Positions 50,383 to 59,525 of a DNA stretch of 64,000 nt are shown in pieces. The DNA is from Kordia sp050633145. GTDB taxonomy: Bacteria; Bacteroidota; Bacteroidia; Flavobacteriales; Flavobacteriaceae. The stretch covers positions 30,739-94,738 of the forward strand of contig NZ_JBOEFY010000080.1 in NCBI RefSeq assembly GCF_050633145.1, given 5' to 3'. Made by a program: the position numbers and the translations under genes. Position 1 is the first letter of the stretch; each line of letters starts with the position of its first letter. The notes beneath the pieces are model-generated. The model made no database searches. It was not told the DNA's origin and saw only the letters and a list, made by a program, of their open reading frames with translations.

Positions 50383-52830
50383 TTAAAATTTTCCAATTCG
50401 AATGACATCTGCAAAGATTCCAGAAGCAGTAACTTCTGCACCTGCTCCAGCACCTTTTATTTGTAAAGGCTGTGCTACATAACGATCTGTAAAGAAGAGA
50501 ACAATATTGTCGCTTCCTTCCAAATTGTAAAAAGGATGATCGGCAGGAATGTGTTGTAAACCAACTTTTGCTTTTCCATTTTCAAAAGTAGCTACATATT
50601 TTAAGCGGCAATCTTTGTCATTAGCTTCTTTGAAAATTTGCTGAAAATGCGCTTCGTGTTTTGTTAAAGACGCATAAAAGTCTTCATTATTGTCTGTTGC
50701 CAATGTTTCTTCTGGAAGGAATGAATTGTTTTCAATGTCCTCTAATTCCATCACATAACCACTTTCACGAGCTAAGATTAGAATTTTACGCGCAACATCA
50801 ACACCACTTAAATCTATTTTTGGATCTGGTTCTGTATAGCCTTCTTTTTGTGCTTGCGTTACCACTTCATGAAATGTATTTTCATTACTAAGATTGTTAA
50901 ATACAAAGTTTAAACTTCCTGAAAGTACGGCTTGTATTTTGTGAATTCTGTCTCCAGAAGCAACCACATTTTTGAGTGTATCAATAATTGGTAATCCTGC
51001 ACCAACATTAGTTTCAAACAAAAATGGAGCATTGTATTTTTGTGATATACGTTTTAAATTCTGATAGTTTTCGTATTCGGAAGCACATGCAATTTTGTTA
51101 CAGGTAACAACCGAAATGTTATTTCTTAGATAGCTGCCATATACTTTAGAAACTTTATGACTCGCGGTAATATCAATAAAAATACTGTTGCGTAGATTGT
51201 GTGATTTTACGGATTCATGAAATTTGTCTAAACTCGCTTTTACGCCAGTAACTAAATAGTTTTTCCAGTTATCTAAATCAATACCTTCTGCATCAAAAAG
51301 CATTGTTCGTGAGTTAGAAATACCAATTACTCGAATGTTTAATTTGAGTTGTTCACGCAAGTATTTTCGTTGTTGGTGAAGTTGTGCTAAAAAGCGTTCA
51401 CCTACATTTCCAACACCAGTTACAAATAGATTGAGTTGTTTTACTTTTTCTTCAAAGAATTCTTCATGTAAAGCATTCAAGGCTTTTTTAGCATCGTCGC
51501 TATTGATAACTGCAGAGATATTTTTCTCAGAAGCTCCTTGTGCAATGGCGCGAATGTTTACATTGTTTTTACCAAGCATGCTAAACATTTTACCACTCAA
51601 TCCTTGGTGATTTTTCATGTTTTCACCCACCAAAGCAATGATGGCAAGTTGTTGTTCTACTAAAATTGGATCTACTTTTCCTGAGGCAATTTCATAGGCA
51701 AAGGTTTCATCAATGGCAATTTTAGCTTTTGAAGCTTCTTTGTCATTGATTCCGATACAAATTGAATGTTCGGAAGATGCTTGTGTGATTAAAATAATGT
51801 TGATTTGTGCTGCTAAGAGTGTTTCAAACAAACGTTTGGAAAACCCTGGAATTCCAATCATTCCACTTCCTTCTAAGGTAAGTAATGAGATATTTTCTAT
51901 ATAACTTATTCCTTTTACAGGACGCTGTTTTCCGCTAGGATTTTTTGTGATACGCGTTCCTTCTTGATCTGGAGAAAAAGTATTTTTAACTAGAATCGGA
52001 ATTTGTTTTTTGAGTACAGGTTGAATGGTTGGTGGATAAATTACTTTTGCACCAAAGTGAGATAATTCCATTGCTTCTTGATACGAAATGTGTGGAATTG
52101 GTGTTGCTTGTTTTACAATTCGTGGATTTGCGGTGTACATTCCGCTTACATCCGTCCAAATTTGTAATTCATCAGCATTAACCGCTGCTGCAATAATGGC
52201 AGCTGTATAATCAGAACCACCACGACCAAGCGTTGTCGTTTCTCCATTCTCAGTAGCTGCAATAAATCCAGGAAGGATGACAATTTGGTGTGCATCTGTA
52301 TCAAAGAATGATTTACAATTTTCCTGTGTTAATTTCATCATCACCTGCGCATTTTCATAGCTTTCTGATGCAATAATGAGTTCTCGACTGTCTTTGTAAG
52401 CACTATTGAGTTTGCGTACTTTCATCACTTCTGATATGATGAATGATGATAATAATTCACCAAAACTAGCAATGGTAGCCAATGTTTTTGGTGTTAACTC
52501 GCGCAGCAAAAAACAACCTTCATATAACGTTTCTAAATAGTTTAATAGTCGTTTTGTATGACTAATGATGGCACTTTGTTCTGTGACAGGAATTAAGTCT
52601 TTTACAACTTGAATGTGTCTGTTTTCAATTTCTTGAAGCAGTGATTTGTAGTATTCATCTTTTATAGCGGCTAGTTCTGCAGTTTTTAAAAGCATATTTG
52701 TAGTGTTTCCAAAAGCAGAAACGACGATTGCTATTTTTTTATCTTTTGAAGCTTTTGTAATAATATCTATTACTAAGTCTATATTTTGAGCATTGGCAAC
52801 AGAAGTACCGCCAAATTTGAGTACGTTCAT
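50383..52830 (-). CDS. thrA: Bifunctional aspartate kinase / homoserine dehydrogenase I
   Basis: Catalyses the first and third steps of the threonine pathway. The kinase part begins MNVLKFGGTSVANAQNI; LGRGGSDYTAAII and LQIWTDVSGMYTANPR are active-site regions. ACT regulatory domains lie near 310-460 (SLLTLEGSGMIGIPGFSKRL). The dehydrogenase part starts at LFVTGVGNVGERFLAQLHQ (about 465) with ETNVGAGLPIIDTLKN and KIDLSGVDVARK. 815 residues is full length. Its transcript is preceded by a Thr/Ile-rich leader peptide and hairpin, so attenuation by threonine and isoleucine supply is likely. Confidence 0.96.
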   Translation of the reverse strand: MNVLKFGGTSVANAQNIDLVIDIITKASKDKKIAIVVSAFGNTTNMLLKTAELAAIKDEYYKSLLQEIENRHIQVVKDLIPVTEQSAIISHTKRLLNYLETLYEGCFLLRELTPKTLATIASFGELLSSFIISEVMKVRKLNSAYKDSRELIIASESYENAQVMMKLTQENCKSFFDTDAHQIVILPGFIAATENGETTTLGRGGSDYTAAIIAAAVNADELQIWTDVSGMYTANPRIVKQATPIPHISYQEAMELSHFGAKVIYPPTIQPVLKKQIPILVKNTFSPDQEGTRITKNPSGKQRPVKGISYIENISLLTLEGSGMIGIPGFSKRLFETLLAAQINIILITQASSEHSICIGINDKEASKAKIAIDETFAYEIASGKVDPILVEQQLAIIALVGENMKNHQGLSGKMFSMLGKNNVNIRAIAQGASEKNISAVINSDDAKKALNALHEEFFEEKVKQLNLFVTGVGNVGERFLAQLHQQRKYLREQLKLNIRVIGISNSRTMLFDAEGIDLDNWKNYLVTGVKASLDKFHESVKSHNLRNSIFIDITASHKVSKVYGSYLRNNISVVTCNKIACASEYENYQNLKRISQKYNAPFLFETNVGAGLPIIDTLKNVVASGDRIHKIQAVLSGSLNFVFNNLSNENTFHEVVTQAQKEGYTEPDPKIDLSGVDVARKILILARESGYVMELEDIENNSFLPEETLATDNNEDFYASLTKHEAHFQQIFKEANDKDCRLKYVATFENGKAKVGLQHIPADHPFYNLEGSDNIVLFFTDRYVAQPLQIKGAGAGAEVTASGIFADVIRIGKF

Positions 52831-52882
52831 GAGTATTGTTTTGTATGGTTATCAGTAATGTTGGTTGTGGAGTGTTTGTATC

Positions 52883-53071
52883 TTATTTTGACATTGTTCT
52901 TTTAATAAAAAGTCCTGCGCATACTACAGCGGCAAGTATGTACAATAGTTTTTTATCTGTAATAGCTTCTACCCAACTTTTATCAAAAAAAAGAACATTT
53001 ATCAATGCAGCTAAAAAATATCCGACTAAAATTCCTAATGATATTTTAAAATTTTTGTTCTTGTCTGACAT
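52883..53071 (-). CDS. Small two-span membrane protein in the thr transcript
   Basis: A 62-residue protein with two hydrophobic segments (FKISLGILVGYFLAALINVL and LLYILAAVVCAGLFI) separated by a charged loop. It lies between the thr leader and thrA on the same strand, 52 bases before thrA. I do not recognise it. Its position suggests co-expression with the thr genes; a role in amino acid transport is not supported by anything seen. Confidence 0.55.
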   Translation of the reverse strand: MSDKNKNFKISLGILVGYFLAALINVLFFDKSWVEAITDKKLLYILAAVVCAGLFIKRTMSK

Positions 53072-53122
53072 TATTTTTAAGATTGAATAAAATAAACAAA
53101 CACCGATTGGTAATATATATAG

Positions 53123-53215
53123 TTAGACCCCAAAAGGGGTAATCGTAGCAATTGTTACAGTGGTGCGCGTCCCTGTAAAAATAGATGAAGAAAAAATTGT
53201 TGCTACTAAATGCAT
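53123..53215 (-). CDS. thrL: thr operon leader peptide
   Basis: A 30-residue frame: MHLVATIFSSSIFTGTRTTV then TIATITPFGV. It has 8 Thr and 4 Ile codons, crowded at residues 14-26 (TGTRTTVTIATIT), as in the E. coli thr leader. A promoter lies just upstream and a GC hairpin over its last codons, and thrABC follow. Ribosome stalling at Thr or Ile codons would change RNA folding and let transcription continue. Not called by ordinary gene finders because of its length. Confidence 0.8.
   Translation of the reverse strand: MHLVATIFSSSIFTGTRTTVTIATITPFGV
53127..53140 (-). promoter_or_regulatory. Attenuator hairpin at end of thr leader
   Basis: ACCCC and GGGGT pair around TTTT, overlapping the last five codons of the leader peptide. 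A T-rich stretch (GTTTGTTTATTTT on the minus strand, about 53087-53099) follows after some 27 bases. CGATT (53142-53146 region) and AATCG (about 53103-53107) could pair as an alternative stem. Which fold terminates cannot be decided by eye. Confidence 0.55.
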
Positions 53216-53236
53216 GTTTTGTCGTATGATATTGTT

Positions 53237-53267
53237 CAAAAGTATTACTTTTATGACCATAAACAAA
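53237..53267 (-). promoter_or_regulatory. thr operon promoter
   Basis: On the minus strand TTTG (53264-53267), exactly 19 bases, then TACTTTTG (53237-53244): a perfect Bacteroidota promoter. The start of transcription would be near 53230, about 15 bases before the leader ATG. Confidence 0.8.
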
Positions 53268-53392
53268 CTATATATTCATTTTTTACAAATTACTAGTGAA
53301 AGCAGTCTTTTTTTGTAGATGCACTAAAAAAGCATAGTCAATTGTAAAGAATTTGATCAAATGTGTAATCTCTTACACTAACATAACGATAC

Positions 53393-54931
53393 ATGAAGAT
53401 ATATTCAGCAGCTCAAATCTACGAAGCAATCAATCGTACGATAGAAAAAAATCAAATTTCGTCAAATGACTTAATGGAATTTACAGCAACTCAACTTTTT
53501 AATTGGTTTCATACACGCATGCAAGGTGCACAAGTTCCGATTCATGTGTATTGTGGAATAGGAAATAATGGTGGTTGCGGATTGGCACTTGGACGTCAAT
53601 TGTTACATCATGGATATAATGTGCATGTGTATGTGGTAAATTTTAGCGACAAGCGTACCAAAGATTTTCTGATTAATTACGATCGAATCAAAGAGTTTAA
53701 AGTATGGCCAAAATTATTGAGTTCATGCGAAGAACTTCCAGAGATGAAGGAAGAAGATATTATTGTTGATGCAATTTTTGGAATTGGATTGAATCGTGAA
53801 ACTGCTGATTGGGTTAAAGAGTTAATCAAGTATATCAATGCTTCAAAAGCATATACGGTTTCACTTGATGTACCTTCAGGATTGTATCCAGATCATGGAC
53901 CAGAAGATAAGGAAGCAGTTATTAGAAGTAATTATACCTTAACGAGCCAAGCACCAAAATTGAGTTTCTTTTTGCCAGAAACAGGTATTTATATACAACA
54001 ATGGGAAGCTATTGATGTTGGATTGGATCAGGAGTATTTGCAAACCACAGATACCGAAGTACAATTAATTGACAAGTTGGAAGTATTGCCATTGTATATT
54101 CCGCGAAAAAAGTATGCACATAAAGGAACGTATGGACATAGTTTGATTGTTGGTGGAAGTTATGGAAAAATTGGCGCCGTTACTTTGGCGAGTTCGGCAT
54201 GTTTACGCGTTGGGACAGGATTGATTTCTGCGTATGTCCCTGAATGCGGTTATACTGTTTTGCAAAGTTCATTACCAGAAGCTATGGTGATTTGTGATGA
54301 AAACGAAAAGAATATTGCTAATATTATATACGATATTGAACCAACAGCTATTGGAATTGGCGTTGGTATGGGAACAGATAAAGTAACAGTGAAAGCCTTG
54401 GAAACTTTTTTAAAGAAGAATACCAATCGTTTGGTGATTGATGCTGATGCGTTGAATATACTTTCTGCGAACACAAAATTATTAAAGTCTGTACCAAAAG
54501 GTTCTATTTTAACGCCACATCCGAAGGAGTTGGAACGTTTGATAGGCGAGTGGACAGATGATTTTGATAAGTTAGCCAAAGCAAAAGCGTTCGCTAAAAA
54601 GTATAACGTTATCTTACTTATAAAAGGAGCGCATTCAATTATCATCTATGATAATTTCTTGTATATAAATAATACTGGAAACCCTGGAATGGCAACTGCT
54701 GGAAGTGGCGATGTATTGACAGGAATGTTGACAGGCTTACTTTCACAAAATTACGACCCAATATCGGCAACTATTTTTGGTGTGTATTTGCATGGAAAAG
54801 CAGGAGATATTGCACTATCTGGTTTAGGATATCAAGCGTTAATTGCTAGAGATATTATAGATTATATAGGAGATGCGTATTTGGATTTGTTTAAACAACC
54901 AGAAGAACCATCTGCGGAAGCAAAAGCATAA
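53393..54931 (+). CDS. nnr: Bifunctional NAD(P)H-hydrate epimerase/dehydratase
   Basis: Repairs hydrated NAD(P)H: the N-terminal domain epimerises, the C-terminal ADP-dependent domain dehydrates. The second domain is clear: HKGTYGHSLIVGGSYGKIGA, TPHPKELERLIG, and GNPGMATAGSGDVLTGMLTG with the catalytic Asp. The first domain has IIVDAIFGIGLNRE with its conserved Asp, but the loop usually written GNNGGDG reads GNNGGCG, an Asp-to-Cys change, and the usual MERA after the first helix reads MEFT. The epimerase half may therefore be altered. 512 residues. Confidence 0.92.
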   Translation: MKIYSAAQIYEAINRTIEKNQISSNDLMEFTATQLFNWFHTRMQGAQVPIHVYCGIGNNGGCGLALGRQLLHHGYNVHVYVVNFSDKRTKDFLINYDRIKEFKVWPKLLSSCEELPEMKEEDIIVDAIFGIGLNRETADWVKELIKYINASKAYTVSLDVPSGLYPDHGPEDKEAVIRSNYTLTSQAPKLSFFLPETGIYIQQWEAIDVGLDQEYLQTTDTEVQLIDKLEVLPLYIPRKKYAHKGTYGHSLIVGGSYGKIGAVTLASSACLRVGTGLISAYVPECGYTVLQSSLPEAMVICDENEKNIANIIYDIEPTAIGIGVGMGTDKVTVKALETFLKKNTNRLVIDADALNILSANTKLLKSVPKGSILTPHPKELERLIGEWTDDFDKLAKAKAFAKKYNVILLIKGAHSIIIYDNFLYINNTGNPGMATAGSGDVLTGMLTGLLSQNYDPISATIFGVYLHGKAGDIALSGLGYQALIARDIIDYIGDAYLDLFKQPEEPSAEAKA

Positions 54932-54958
54932 TACTATTTATTATTAGATATAAAAACA

Positions 54959-54990
54959 AAAAAACGCTTTGGAACTCCAAAGCGTTTTTT
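54959..54990. terminator. Terminator after nnr
   Basis: AAAAAACGCTTTGGA pairs with TCCAAAGCGTTTTTT around a 2-base loop, with T-runs on both strands. It lies between convergent genes. Confidence 0.9.
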
Positions 54991-55011
54991 ATTAGTATAT
55001 GTTTTGAGTTA

Positions 55012-56361
55012 TTAGATTTTTAACTCGTTAAATAGTTCGATCAATTTAGGACTTGATGGTCTTGGTGCATCAGCACTTACAATCTTTCCATTAGGATCTA
55101 TTAAAATAAATCTTGGAATGCCTTCAATTGCATAATCAGCAACAAACTTAGATTTCCAAGCATCGTCTGCCATTAATTGAATTCCTCCTAATTCTTTATC
55201 TACAACCATTTTTTTCCATGTTTCATGAGCTTTCTCTTGGTCAATAGATATAGAAACAAACTCTATGTTTTTGTTATGATATTGTTTTTCCACTTTTTTT
55301 AATGATGGAATTTCTTGAATACAAGGTCCACACCAAGTTGCCCAAACATCAATATATACATACTTTCCTTTTAAGTCTGCCAAGCTCGTTTTTCCACCTT
55401 TATGATTTTCATAATCGAATGATGGAGAATCTTTCCCAGCGACAAGGTTTTTAATTATATCATACTTTTTAGTCAATTCCTTTTTGAATTTTTCGTCTTG
55501 CGATATTTCAGAAAGTGATTTGTATAAGTAATCAGATTCCTTGTAAGATGGAGAAATAAAATAAGATAACTCTTCTGCTATTGTATTTTTTAAAGTTTTA
55601 GACTTTAATCCTTTAATAATACTAACAGTACCTTTAATATCTTCATTAGGCTTTAGTTTTTCTGAATAATGATTAAGCGCTAATTCTTTAAAAGCTTTAA
55701 ATTGTTTGATATTTTCTTCATTATCGTAATCAACATCTTTGAAATATGCTAGTAATTCTTCAGAAGGTTTGAAATCTTCATTCTTAGAATAATATGGGTA
55801 GTACATTGCATGTCTTGAAAGATTAAGCAAATGTGCAAATTTGATATTCTTTTTTTCTAAAGCAATAAACTCATCATCTAAGCCTTTAGTTTCCTTTAAC
55901 GCTTTGATACTTTCCTCTTTAAAACCTGTAATTATTTTTATAAACTCAGGTTCTTCTTTTGAGAATATCTCTACTGCATTTCTACTTTTATTTCGATTTG
56001 TTTTTGCTAATAAGAAATTATTTGTAGCAGCGCCTTTACCTTCGTAACTCATACTATCAATAAATTTAGTAGCATCGGTAGTTATTTTTAAATCCTTTGC
56101 AGGAGCTATAAATAATGATGCGCTACTTCTTTCGTGCATTAGTGTGTAGTAACCAGTATCTACACGTAATGTATCCGTAAAAGTACCATTGTCATTTAGT
56201 TTGATTTCTTTTTTAAAATCATTATTGACAAGTAGAATTTTATCATCTTTTTGATTCTCTATTTTTCCAGAGAGTACAGTATACTCTACTTTATCTGCTT
56301 TTGAATCGTTTGCACACGAAACAATAGCGAAACCAGCAATGAATAACAATATTTTTTTCAT
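55012..56361 (-). CDS. TlpA-family thiol-disulfide lipoprotein, copy A
   Basis: A 449-residue lipoprotein. The start at 56361 (MKKILLFIAGFAIVSC, lipobox IVSC) is preferred over TTG 56370. The N-terminal beta domain (residues about 25-110) resembles DUF4369-type domains, a helical middle follows, and the C-terminal thioredoxin-like domain has GKYVYIDVWATWCGPCIQEI with the CGPC pair. It probably reduces exported proteins. It is 20 bases downstream of its paralogue, so they form an operon. Confidence 0.9.
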   Translation of the reverse strand: MKKILLFIAGFAIVSCANDSKADKVEYTVLSGKIENQKDDKILLVNNDFKKEIKLNDNGTFTDTLRVDTGYYTLMHERSSASLFIAPAKDLKITTDATKFIDSMSYEGKGAATNNFLLAKTNRNKSRNAVEIFSKEEPEFIKIITGFKEESIKALKETKGLDDEFIALEKKNIKFAHLLNLSRHAMYYPYYSKNEDFKPSEELLAYFKDVDYDNEENIKQFKAFKELALNHYSEKLKPNEDIKGTVSIIKGLKSKTLKNTIAEELSYFISPSYKESDYLYKSLSEISQDEKFKKELTKKYDIIKNLVAGKDSPSFDYENHKGGKTSLADLKGKYVYIDVWATWCGPCIQEIPSLKKVEKQYHNKNIEFVSISIDQEKAHETWKKMVVDKELGGIQLMADDAWKSKFVADYAIEGIPRFILIDPNGKIVSADAPRPSSPKLIELFNELKI

Positions 56362-56381
56362 GGTTTTCAATGTATGGTTCT

Positions 56382-57731
56382 TTATATTTTTAACTCATTA
56401 AATAGTTCGATCAATTTAGGACTTGATGGTCTTGGCGCATCTGCATTTACAATTTTTCCATTAGGATCTATTAAAATAAACCTAGGAATACCTTCAATCG
56501 CATAATCTGTTACAAATTGAGATTTCCAAGCATTGTCTGCCATTAATTGGATTCCACCAAGTTCTCTGTTTTTAATCATGCTTTTCCAAGTTTCATAAGC
56601 ATCTTTTTGATCTATAGAAATAGAAACAAATTCGATGTTTTTACCATGATATTCTTTTTCAACTTTCTTTAAAGATGGAATTTCTCCAATACATGGTCCG
56701 CACCAAGTTGCCCAAACATCAATATATACATACTTTCCTTTTAAATCGGCTAAACTTGTTTTTCCACCAGCGTTATTTTCATAGTCAAAGCTTGGAGAAT
56801 TTTTTCCAGTTACTAAGTTTTGTACCTTGTTGTATTTTTCGGTTACTTCTTTCAGAATTTTTTCATTTTTAGCAATTTCTTTAATCGTATTGAAGATTTT
56901 TTCATTGTGTTTTCCAGAAGGAGAAATATCGTATGCAATTTCACTAGCCAAAGCATTCTTAATATTTTGCGACTTAAGCCCTTTGATTGTATTGATGCTC
57001 TCTACTTTTAATGAATCTTCATAGTATTCTTTCATGTAATGTTGAGATACTATTTGTTGGTATGAATCAAAGTTTCTATAATCTGCTTCATTATCATAAT
57101 CAACTTTATCTAAGGCATCTAAAAGGTTTTCAGATGCTTTGTAATCTTCTTTTTTCGCAAAGTATGGATGGTAAGATGGATATCTTGCAAGGTTTGCTAA
57201 ATATTCATAATTGATGCTTTCTTTTTCTAAAGCAACAAATTCTTTACTTAAGTCTTTAGCTTCCGTTAATCTGCCTAAAGCTTTGGTTTTCATTTCACCA
57301 ATTTTCTTTAAAAAATCTGCTTCTTCATTAGCATATACTTCTTGAAAGTTAAGATTTCCACCTTCTGACAGTTTTTTGGCTAGATAACTGTTTGGAGCAG
57401 TTCCATTTCCAGTAAATTTCATTTCGCTATTAAACTTAAGTCCGTCTGTACTCATGTTTAATGAATCGCCTTGCGATAAATATAATGAAGCACGGTTTCT
57501 TCCGTATCGTACTGTATAATATCCTTCATCGATGGTTAAAGTATCTAAAAATGTACCATCGTCTTTAAGGTTAATTTCATGTTTAAAATCGCCGCCAGAA
57601 ATAACAATTTTGTCAGCTTTTTTATTTTCTACTTTTCCAGACAATATAGCGTAATCTATTTTTTCTGGTTTTGGTTCTGTTTTACAAGAAAAGATTGCTA
57701 ATCCAGCAATCAATAGCAATGATTTTTTCAT
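56382..57731 (-). CDS. TlpA-family thiol-disulfide lipoprotein, copy B
   Basis: A 449-residue paralogue of copy A. The start at 57731 (MKKSLLLIAGLAIFSC) gives a good lipoprotein signal; the ORF extends to 57755 without it. The thioredoxin-like domain again has WATWCGPCIGEIPSLKK. The last 90 residues are almost identical in the two copies while the helical middles differ, which points to gene conversion or selection on the redox domain after tandem duplication. Confidence 0.9.
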   Translation of the reverse strand: MKKSLLLIAGLAIFSCKTEPKPEKIDYAILSGKVENKKADKIVISGGDFKHEINLKDDGTFLDTLTIDEGYYTVRYGRNRASLYLSQGDSLNMSTDGLKFNSEMKFTGNGTAPNSYLAKKLSEGGNLNFQEVYANEEADFLKKIGEMKTKALGRLTEAKDLSKEFVALEKESINYEYLANLARYPSYHPYFAKKEDYKASENLLDALDKVDYDNEADYRNFDSYQQIVSQHYMKEYYEDSLKVESINTIKGLKSQNIKNALASEIAYDISPSGKHNEKIFNTIKEIAKNEKILKEVTEKYNKVQNLVTGKNSPSFDYENNAGGKTSLADLKGKYVYIDVWATWCGPCIGEIPSLKKVEKEYHGKNIEFVSISIDQKDAYETWKSMIKNRELGGIQLMADNAWKSQFVTDYAIEGIPRFILIDPNGKIVNADAPRPSSPKLIELFNELKI

Positions 57732-57812
57732 TTTTTTCAAAGTTTGTTTTCTCAAATGTACTAGATTCTTCTTTTAATCAATAAATTATTAACAAATATT
57801 TGGTTAATACAG

Positions 57813-57843
57813 TTTGAATTTTGACTTTTGAAAGATAATTTTG
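57813..57843 (+). promoter_or_regulatory. hutH promoter
   Basis: TTTG (57813-57816), exactly 19 bases, then TAATTTTG (57836-57843). Transcription would start about 57850, only some 5 bases before the ATG, so the mRNA would be nearly leaderless. Confidence 0.75.
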
Positions 57844-57854
57844 ATTAGACTATC

Positions 57855-59360
57855 ATGATACACCAAATAAGTTCACAAATTCTCGATATTACAACGATTC
57901 AAGAATTATTACATTCCAATGCAACATTGGAGTTATCAGCCACAGCTACAGAAAAAATTAGCGCTTGTCGTGCATATTTAGATAAACGTTTGCAAGACCA
58001 AAAAACGCCTATTTATGGTATAAATACTGGGTTTGGTTCATTGTGTAATGTGAAGATCTCTGATGAACATTTATCAAAATTACAAGAAAACTTAGTGATG
58101 TCGCATGCATGTGGAACTGGAGATCGTGTGCCAAAAGAGATTGTAAAGTTAATGCTGTTATTAAAAGTTCAATCGTTGAGTTATGGACATTCTGCAGCGC
58201 AACTGGAAACAGTAGAGCGTTTGATTGATTTTTATAACCATGATATTTTACCTGTAGTTTTTGAACAAGGTTCACTTGGAGCTTCTGGCGATTTAGCGCC
58301 ATTAGCACATTTGTCGCTACCACTCTTAGGAAAAGGAAGTGTATATTATAAAGGAAAAGAAGTTCCAGCAGCTGAAGTTTTAGCTAAGTTTGATTGGCAA
58401 CCTATTGAGTTGAAAGCAAAAGAAGGATTGGCATTATTAAACGGAACACAGTTTATGAGTGCATATGGTGTACATTGCTTATTAAAAGCATATAAGTTGT
58501 CTTACTGCGCAGATTTCTTTGCAGCTATTTCATTGGAAGCATTTGATGGAAGATTGGAACCTTTTAATGATTTAATTCACTTGATTCGTCCACACAATGG
58601 GCAATTGAAAACGGCAAAACGCATACAAGAATTTGTAGCTGGTAGCGAATTAATTTCACAAGAAAAGAAACATGTGCAAGATCCGTATTCGTTTCGATGT
58701 GTACCGCAAGTACATGGAGCTACAAAAGACACATTGGCTTTTATTAGAAAAACATTTGAAACAGAGATTAATTCGGTAACAGATAATCCAAATATTTTTA
58801 TAGAAGAAGATGAAATTATTTCTGGTGGAAATTTCCATGGACAACCTTTAGCATTGGCTTTAGATTATTTGGCAATTGCTATGGCAGAATTGGGTAATAT
58901 TTCGGAACGTAGAACATTTCAGTTGGTTGCAGGATTGAGAGGTTTGCCAGCATTTTTGGTAAACAATCCAGGTTTAAACTCTGGTTTTATGATTCCGCAA
59001 TACACCGCAGCAAGTATTGTAAGTCAAAACAAACAATATGCTACACCAGCAAGTATTGATTCTATTGTTTCTTCAAATGGACAGGAAGATCATGTAAGTA
59101 TGGGCGCTAATGCAGCAACTAAAGCTATTAAAGTTGTAGATAATATAGAACGTGTTTTGGCTATTGAATTGTTAAATGCTTCTCAAGCCTTAGTGTTTAG
59201 AGCACCAATGAAAAGTTCGGATTTTATTGAAACATTTATACAAGCTTACCGATTGGAAGTTCCTTTTGTAGATGAAGATAGAGAGTTGCATATTGCTATT
59301 CGTGATACCTTATCATTTATACAACATACAGTAATTGAAAACGAGGTTCTGTTTTCTTAG
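57855..59360 (+). CDS. hutH: Histidine ammonia-lyase
   Basis: Removes ammonia from histidine to give urocanate, the first step of histidine breakdown. The self-made MIO cofactor comes from Ala-Ser-Gly at residues 143-145 (GSLGASGDLAPLAHLSL). The catalytic Tyr is in YGINTGFG (Y54). NGTQFMSAY, FRCVPQVHGA and SGGNFHGQPLAL are further sites. 501 residues is normal. No other hut gene is in the window. Confidence 0.95.
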   Translation: MIHQISSQILDITTIQELLHSNATLELSATATEKISACRAYLDKRLQDQKTPIYGINTGFGSLCNVKISDEHLSKLQENLVMSHACGTGDRVPKEIVKLMLLLKVQSLSYGHSAAQLETVERLIDFYNHDILPVVFEQGSLGASGDLAPLAHLSLPLLGKGSVYYKGKEVPAAEVLAKFDWQPIELKAKEGLALLNGTQFMSAYGVHCLLKAYKLSYCADFFAAISLEAFDGRLEPFNDLIHLIRPHNGQLKTAKRIQEFVAGSELISQEKKHVQDPYSFRCVPQVHGATKDTLAFIRKTFETEINSVTDNPNIFIEEDEIISGGNFHGQPLALALDYLAIAMAELGNISERRTFQLVAGLRGLPAFLVNNPGLNSGFMIPQYTAASIVSQNKQYATPASIDSIVSSNGQEDHVSMGANAATKAIKVVDNIERVLAIELLNASQALVFRAPMKSSDFIETFIQAYRLEVPFVDEDRELHIAIRDTLSFIQHTVIENEVLFS

Positions 59361-59401
59361 TTTATAGGTTTGTGAGTTTAGAGAGTTTATAGTTTCGGAA
59401 G

Positions 59402-59445
59402 ACTTCTCGATACTAAATTTCTTTGGAATTTCACTCGAAGTGACG
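59402..59445. repeat. Intergenic interspersed repeat, copy 4
   Basis: ACTTCTCGATACTAAATTTC then TTTCACTCGAAGTGACG: the same plan as copies at 46, 28531 and 49270, with a shorter centre. Confidence 0.6.
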
Positions 59446-59525
59446 TTTGTTATTTGAAGTAAGGGAGTTTCTTAGGACGAAGTAATTTAAAATATATCAT
59501 TCAACATTTAAAATTCAATATAAAA

